From assembly GCA_030549205.1 (NCBI GenBank), contig JAUKTV010000001.1, positions 5,208,001-5,272,000 on the forward strand: DNA of 64,000 bases, in the 5' to 3' direction. Origin of the DNA: Apiosordaria backusii. Its lineage: Eukaryota; Ascomycota; Sordariomycetes; Sordariales; Lasiosphaeriaceae. The notes under the pieces were generated by a model. That model made no database searches. It saw nothing but the letters and a program-made list of their open reading frames with translations, and was not told the origin of the DNA. Made by a program: the position numbers and the translations under genes. Positions 58,038 to 64,000 of the stretch are shown one piece after another. Every line of letters begins with the position of its first letter. Positions within the stretch are counted from its first letter, which is position 1.

Positions 58038-59749
58038 ATGGCTGACAGCAGTCAAGTTTCGGCGGCTGGCCAGCTCCCTCCCCCCCCTCAGGCTAACGCG
58101 GGCGCCCCCGGCTACGAGAACGGGCAGGGCAACGGCAATCCTGCCCACATGCCCCCCCCTCCCCTCCATATCCCGCAGAACACCAACCCCATCCCAACTG
58201 CCATCACCTCGCCGTTGGGCGGCGGCGACAAGGGCGGGATTATCTCGCCCACCAGCGGTGGGCCCTTCGCTCGTCGTGCCGCTCCCGAGCCCAACAAGCG
58301 GGCCCTGTACGTCGGTGGATTGGACCCCCGCGTTACTGAGGATGTCCTTCGCCAGATTTTCGAGACTACCGGCCACGTCCAGAACGTCAAGATCATTCCG
58401 GACAAGAACGTGAGTCCTACTCTGAAAACCTCCTGCCTACGACGACACAGTAAGCAACATTGACTGACTTGAATGCCACAGGCGAAGGGTTACAATTATG
58501 GCTTCGTTGAATATGATGACCCCGGCTCGGCTGAGCGCGCTATGCAAACTTTGAACGGCCGTCGTGTTCACCAGGCTGTAAGTTTACCTTTTCTTGGCGA
58601 ATTCACATGATACTGACAGATATTGTGTGTCCAGGAAATTCGTGTCAACTGGGCTTATCAGTCGAACAACTCGAACAAGGAGGACACTTCGAACCATTTT
58701 CATATTTTCGTTGGTGATCTCTCCAACGAGGTCAACGATGAGGTCCTCCTTCAGGCCTTTTCCGCGTTCGGCTCGGTTTCTGAGGCTCGTGTGATGTGGG
58801 ATATGAAGACCGGCCGCTCGCGTGGCTATGGTTTCGTTGCTTTCCGCGAGCGCCCCGAAGCTGAGAAGGCTTTGAGCTCCATGGATGGCGAGTGGCTTGG
58901 CTCTCGTGCGATTCGTTGCAACTGGGCCAACCAGAAGGGCCAGCCTTCCATTGCTCAGCAGCAGGCGATGCAGCAGATGGGCATGACTCCCACGACTCCC
59001 TACGGTCACCACCATTTCCCCACCCACGGCGTTCATTCTTATGATATGATCGTGAATCAGACCCCGGCCTGGCAGACAACTTGCTACGTGGGCAACTTGA
59101 CCCCGTACACCACCCAGAACGACCTGGTCCCGCTGTTCCAGAACTTTGGCTATGTGGTCGAGTCTCGCTTCCAAGCGGACCGTGGCTTTGCGTTCATCAA
59201 GATGGACAGCCACGAGAACGCCGCCATGGCCATTTGCCAGTTGAATGGCTACAACGTCAACGGCCGCCCTCTCAAGTGCAGCGTACGTACCCTCTCTCTC
59301 GTCTTGATTTCTCTATTGTTTCAATGCTAACAATGTACAGTGGGGTAAGGACAAGACACCGCAGGCTCAGCAGGCCCAGTTCGATCCCAACCAGCAGTAC
59401 AGCCCCCAGAGCGCGCAGACCCCCGGCTACCCCGGCACTCCCTCGACCTACTTCAACCAGTACGGTGGTATGTGCATTTTCGATCCTCTTTGCAACTATT
59501 GCTTCAACTTTGCTAACACGGTTTGCAGGCAACTTCAATCCTGGTCAGCAGGCCGCTTACACTGGGCCTCAGGCTCAGTCTCCGGCTGCGTACGGTGGTG
59601 GCCCTATGGGCTACAGCGGTCCTCCGAGTGCTGGCGGTTACGGGCGCGGTCAGGGGCCGAACCCGAGCAACCAGCAGTGGAACCAGCAGCCGCCTCCGGG
59701 CCCGGCCCAAAACTTCGGCAACAACGGCTATTCTGGCTACCAGGGTTAG
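58038..59749 (+). CDS. Three-RRM RNA-binding protein (TIA1/PUB1/Nam8-like)
   Basis: Five exons close in phase: 58038-58409, 58482-58577, 58635-59282, 59341-59467 and 59529-59749, giving 487 aa. RRM1 starts RALYVGGLDPRVTEDVLRQI and has YNYGFVEYDD (RNP1). RRM2 starts FHIFVGDLSNEVNDEVLLQA and has GRSRGYGFVAF. RRM3 starts TCYVGNLTPYTTQNDLVPLF and has DRGFAFIKMD. A Gln-rich spacer lies between RRM2 and RRM3. The tail is Gln/Gly/Pro/Tyr-rich (prion-like). This is the TIA-1/Pub1 layout. Such proteins bind U-rich RNA, influence splicing and mRNA stability, and gather in stress granules. Yeast symbols differ by subfamily, so none is given. Confidence 0.92.
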
Positions 59750-61522
59750 GTGTCCCAACCTCGTCGATTCCAGAGATGCCGTGGTGGAAAAGTTTCAAAG
59801 TCTCTTTCCTTTCATTCGTCTCACCAGAGAATCCTGGAGCGTGCGCGGATAATTGCACGTCGGAACGTTTATCACGCGATTTGAGGAACATCTGAACAAT
59901 GGTTCGGGTCGATATTTCGGGATTATGGGTTAGGATCTGGGGCCTGTTTTTGCGTTTCTTCCTCTCATCGGATGCTTTACTCTTTTCGTTTTTCGAATGC
60001 GTTTCTTTTTATTTTCTCTTCTCTTGCTGGTGATTTTCTACGTCACGATTTACCTTTGTTGATCTTCTTGCTTTTTGATGTTTGATTTTTGACATTTCTT
60101 GGATTTCTTGTAGTCTCGTTTTTCTCTGATCTGATCTGACTAACGCCTCTCACACAATGATTTGACTTGTTCTCTTTCTTCTTCACTGCTTTGGATACCA
60201 CATTGGAGCACCATTGCCCAGATCTTTCCTGGGCCGGTCTTCCCATTTTCTCATTGCTCTTGAATCTGACGAGAACACGACTTTTGGTATAATTCGTTCC
60301 ATTAAAAAGGTGGCTGTGGAGTCGTTCGGCCAGTTTCCTGTATGTCTCTTTTCCTGGCAGGTCTAACGAACCGACCTGGGCATTTTTAATATCGGATGGA
60401 ATGCGCTGCAATGGGACTGGGACGGCTGGGAACAGGGAAGATTGTGTCAATTGGTGTTTAGGGCTTGGACACACGGGTAAACGGTGCAAAACCGCACGAA
60501 GGACATGAATTGGAAAGCTGATGATTCCCCTTTTCTTCTACCAGAGATTTCGTTTTCTGAACCGTGAGAAGTAAGAAGTGGTGATATCTGTGTGAAGCAG
60601 CTGGCAACATGATTGGTCACCCGATGCGGCCTTCTTACGATTGGTTCGCCGGTGGGTTATCAACCCAATGCATACACTCCAATACTTGATTGTTTGTTAG
60701 CGCGGGCGCTCGGGCCACTATTTTCAAACGACCACAGCTTTTGCCTCAGAAAAGCCACAACAATGTAGAAAATTGGATAAAGTAAAACTAATAGCCAGCT
60801 TGAATTCAGTGATATCCTTTTTTTCCCGAAAAAAATGGTGGTTGTTGAGGTGAGATAAGTTTGTCTTGTGGGGCGGCCGCGCGCTAACGAACAATCAGGG
60901 ATTAGAGTGTACAGGATAAGTGCATGTTTTGCCGTCGTGGAGGCCATTTTTGGCCAGCCGCGACCCGCTGATTTTGGCACCCTCGGCCACCTTGGAAGTA
61001 CCCCAAAACACGGTCGCATGTACCCTGTGTCGTCCATGTACAAACCAAAGACCCGGTGCACGCCGCAATTTCACATCCTCACGCATGGCCCCAAGCTGGG
61101 TCAGCGCCAGAATCCGGGAACTGGGCAGGAGATTTAAGTAGACGTGTTGTCCCATTGTACGTACCTCCATCCCAAAGGACAATTAAAACGGCTTTGTTGC
61201 GATTGTCCCTCTTCTCCTGTGAGATTACGGCCGCAGTGTTCAGTTCCTCCTCAACTACGTGGAGTGTACAGTACCTAGACCGAAGACTGCATTGCCTGGC
61301 CGCTGATCGCGCTACGTAGCACTTGGCCCCAAACGGTGTCCTCTCGCAGCTTGGTGCATTCTTCATCCGTGTTTTGAACGCCAGGGACGAAGACATTCTC
61401 GATTTGCCGCGAGCAAGAGAGCTTATAGAGGTGCGAAGCAATCAATTCCTAAGGAATTTTGCCATCTGAAAGCAACTGAATACAACATTCGCATTCCCAA
61501 ACCGCGGTAGCAGGCCCCCGAC
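59750..61522. other. Intergenic, convergent 3' ends, containing a candidate MITE
   Basis: The T-rich 3' UTR of the RNA-binding gene occupies the first several hundred bases. A TA-flanked inverted-repeat element is at 60,675-60,909. The rest is unremarkable. A 148-codon minus-strand frame at 60,043-60,489 has no domain. Confidence 0.55.
60675..60909. mobile_element. Candidate 235-bp MITE, Tc1/mariner-like TA target site
   Basis: Two terminal arms, 60675-60704 and 60880-60909, are inverted copies matching at 26 of 30 positions. Three of the four differences are C/T. Both arms begin CACTC and contain TGATTGTT and GTTAGCGCG. Each end is flanked by TA (60673-60674 and 60910-60911), the target duplication of Tc1/mariner/pogo elements. 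The ~175-bp interior has no open frame, so it would be non-autonomous. It could also be a chance inverted repeat, but arm length and TA ends argue against that. Confidence 0.68.
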
Positions 61523-64000
61523 TCAAGAATCCTCCCAGAACGACTCCAACATGGCCTGGCGAAGGCCCGCTCGGTGTGAGGAAGGGTCCTGACGGAACTG
61601 CTCTAACCAACCATCCGGACGACTCTGAGGAGACAGACATAGCACCCGAAAGATGGCCATCATACACTGCAGCTGCTGCGCATCCACGAGGGCGTGGTGA
61701 TTCTTCCCGGCCAGTACATGATCCGTGCCCATCATGATGGGAGAGATGATTGGCAAGGTCAACGGGAACCGCTTATTGTTCGGTAGTTTGGCTCCTTGAA
61801 GGTTTCTCTGAAAGTAAGGGATTAATGGAATGCACTGGGAGTCAGGGGGGAGTACCCCATACTCCCCCTCTGACTCTAGCCACCCGCGCAATCGTGACAG
61901 GTCATCTCTGTGGAGGTGCCAGACTATGAAATAAGTCTCTTGTGAGATGCCCTGCCGCCTTAGCTCGTCTGCAACCTGCTTTGCAGTCCTTGAGCCTTGA
62001 GTACAGTAATGTGCTTGGACCGACGACATCATCATGCGATCCATGTTGCAATCAGCAGTGGAGTTTGTTTGACTGATTGCGCGGAGGGCTTCGGATCCAT
62101 ACAAGGTCCGGCAGTCCATCGTCTTAGTTCCATAAGCATCGCACATGCCAATTTCGAATACTCTCCCCGTGAAAATGTTATACTCAAGATCGACGAATCT
62201 GAGCGCCGAGGCAGGCGACTTCCCGGCCCCAATGGAGTCCATGAGCGCAAGGACTTTCCCCATGGCAGGTTCGTCGGACCACTTGACTTGCAAAAACGGA
62301 GAGACATGCTCTCGTAGTTTTTGAAGTTGCGGGAAGTCTGTTTCAAGAGGGTTTGGGTCGCGCCATGCAGAGAGGTGATCTTTGCAAAATCTTGAGCCGC
62401 CGAAGCCAGGTTTGGTGCAACATTTTTTCTCGCATATCTGATCATGGCTACTTGCTTTGAGGTCGTACTTCTCAAGCGCGTTACTCAGGTCAAATTCCGT
62501 TTGACACGAGATGCATCTGGTCCGCATGTATAGTCCGCCTTCACCGCGGCGAAGAGCAGTGGTCTTAAGGCTTAAGGTCGCGGACGATGGGCAAAGTCTG
62601 CTGATCATATTGTCGACAATTCGGCAAGGCCCTATGCAGTTGAGGCCCAGATGAGCAAGGGAACGAGTCGAGAAGTCAGGATATTCTGGTTGTAAGTCAG
62701 TCATCGATAGTTGTTATGGACTGTACATAGCTGGACTCACCACCCAGTAGCTTCTGATTTCTTTCCAACAAGGAGCGCTGCTGTTCCTCGATCGTGTCAA
62801 TAGCGAAAACGGCACGTGACAGAGGGAAGGGGGCCAAAATTCCCGACACCCAGTGGAAATCCCTTTTCCCTGGACTGTCATCAGCTTTAGCATCACTGAT
62901 GGTGTCATCTTCATTAAGAGATTCGTCGCCCCCGGCCGCAGTCGCAGTCGCAGTCGCATCCGCATCCGCATCCGCAAAGTCTGTGCGTACAATGAACTCC
63001 TTAGGTTTCGGAACGTCCGTCAGAGTGGTGAAATGACCTAATTCTCTATGCTTCTTTTCATGTTCGAGATATACATCTCGATATTTTCCTCGGCCCATGA
63101 CATTATCCACACATTGCGGAATGGAGCAAACCCACCGACGGTGTCTGTATGCATGATAGGTTGCCGTCGCTTTGTCTGCAAACAGTTCTGTGCAGCCGCT
63201 CTCTTCATGCAAAACACAAGGAAATTTTCCATGGTGCGCCGCGTTGGCATGCATGGCTGCCGCTTTCGAGTCTGGGAATCGTTTCAAGCATCCTTCTCGA
63301 TCTGCCATGGGGCACAGGTGGATCAGTGGTGGCGTGTGATCATGTACCTTCTTCATATGGCTTCTCAATCTTTCCTCAGAACGGAAGACTGATTCGCAGC
63401 CTGGATGAAGGCACAGAACTGTGACGGGACCGTGTCTGTTTCTGATATGCCTTGCCAAGCTTGACGGGGAACTGAGAATCTTTGCGCAACCCTCCTCGTG
63501 GCAGGGAAAACCGATGCCTTCATGTACAGCCTCGACATGTTGCTTGATCCCGAGTTTTGACGTTAACGTTTTTAAGCAGCCTTCCATTGGGCAGGGAAAC
63601 TCCAACTTGAGATGTTCAGATCTCTGATGCAGGTGGAGCGCATGCTGGGATTTGCACACAACCTCACAATTTTCGTATGGGCAAGGAAAAGTCCGCATGT
63701 GAGGATGCTTCTGTTCGAGATGAGATTGCATGTCCAAATTGTTAAGGAACATCTCATTACATCTCCTTACTGGACATTTGTTATATTCGATATCTGGGTG
63801 ACTGGACCCCATGTGACGGTTCCGATGGCGAGAGGACGTGAGGACCTCGTCGCATTCTTCAACTGGGCAGGTCCATGCTTCGTCGGTATGGACGGTCTTG
63901 AAGTGTTGGAGCTCCGCCTGAAAGCCGAGGAAGAAAGACTTGCAGCCTTTATCCTTGAGGCGGCAATGTACAACGCTCTCCGCGTGCGCATCCAACACGT
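61523..64000 (-). CDS. C2H2 zinc-finger array fused to a DEDDh 3'-5' exonuclease (5' end may be cut)
   Basis: Two exons: at least 64000-62741, then 62685-61523, joined in phase (G|AA, giving GEYPDF). The N-terminal part has about ten C2H2-type fingers in a row (for example CPVRRCNEMF with HLEQKH, and CHEEGCAKIL with HIRNRH). An Ala-Asp/Ala-Thr repeat follows, then a Cys pair set (CISC, CEKKCC). The exonuclease domain has ExoI RFVDLEYN (D-x-E), an ExoII-like WHLHRDDLSRL, and ExoIII HHALVDA (H-x-A-x-x-D-A). This is the DEDDh superfamily of RNases and DNases. The last methionine in frame is at 63998, but the window ends there, so the gene may extend further. Substrate is unknown. An RNA or DNA surveillance role is possible but unproven. 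Confidence 0.85.
62941..62976 (-). repeat. In-frame hexamer repeat (Ala-Asp / Ala-Thr)
   Basis: Six hexamers: three GTCGCA then three TCCGCA on the + strand. They encode alternating Ala-Asp and Ala-Thr in the linker between the zinc fingers and the exonuclease. Length may vary between strains because hexamers keep the frame. Confidence 0.8.

Noticed and set aside
60043..60489. 148-codon minus-strand frame
   Set aside because: Antisense to the T-rich 3' UTR of the RNA-binding gene; low complexity, no domain.
1..64000. A secondary-metabolite cluster, CRISPR array or prophage
   Set aside because: No PKS, NRPS or terpene synthase, no direct-repeat spacers, and no phage genes; nearly all genes are eukaryotic housekeeping types.

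Overview
This window is nuclear DNA from a filamentous ascomycete, most likely a Sordariomycete of the Sordariales (Podospora/Chaetomium/Neurospora-like). The grounds are small GT...AG introns of about 50-110 nt in most genes, a fused trpC-type tryptophan gene, and fungal families such as Fig1, an ankyrin-CorA-like protein and an SRP21-type SRP9. C-rich codon usage and pyrimidine-rich leaders also fit. The species cannot be fixed from the sequence alone. Gene density is about one per 2.5 kb. I support 26 protein genes and one tRNA gene. Most exon models below were checked so that the phases close exactly.

Layout, left to right. 1-5.2 kb: the 3' end of trpC (+), a BRCT-domain gene (-), a block of degenerate ~190-bp tandem repeats, and the SNARE gene USE1 (-). 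5.6-11.6 kb: one large 9-exon gene (-) for a ~1756-aa ankyrin-repeat protein with a CorA-like membrane domain. 12.3-19.4 kb: NDUFAF7 (+), a zeta-toxin-domain kinase (+, frame broken), coronin (-) and tRNA-Val(CAC). 19.7-31 kb: an unrecognised Ser-rich protein (-), a CDK10/11-like kinase (+, frame broken), a GPI/membrane surface protein (-), a two-RRM-like protein (+) and a short-chain dehydrogenase (-). 31-43.8 kb: DCP2 (-), a DUF4112 membrane protein (+), ribonucleotide reductase small subunit (+), SRP9/SRP21 (-), SWD2 (-) and a mitochondrial oxaloacetate-type carrier (+). 44-56 kb: CTU2/NCS2 (-), a Fig1-like protein (-), an APH-fold kinase (-), a double-PH protein (+), a secreted GH5 glycosidase (+) and a possible Mediator-type protein (-). 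58-64 kb: a three-RRM TIA1/PUB1-like protein (+), a candidate TA-flanked MITE, and a C2H2-zinc-finger/3'-5' exonuclease fusion (-) that runs off the window.

Most genes are housekeeping and do not form a cluster. RNA metabolism is well represented (DCP2, the PUB1-like protein, the RRM-like protein, CTU2, the exonuclease fusion), but nothing shows co-regulation. The best candidates for a second look are the zinc-finger-exonuclease fusion, the ankyrin-CorA-like protein, the 235-bp MITE with ~30-bp inverted ends, the ACGCGT sites in the promoter and both introns of the ribonucleotide reductase gene, and the ~190-bp repeat array. Four single-base losses in or beside C/G runs break three otherwise good genes. 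They look like assembly errors rather than biology.
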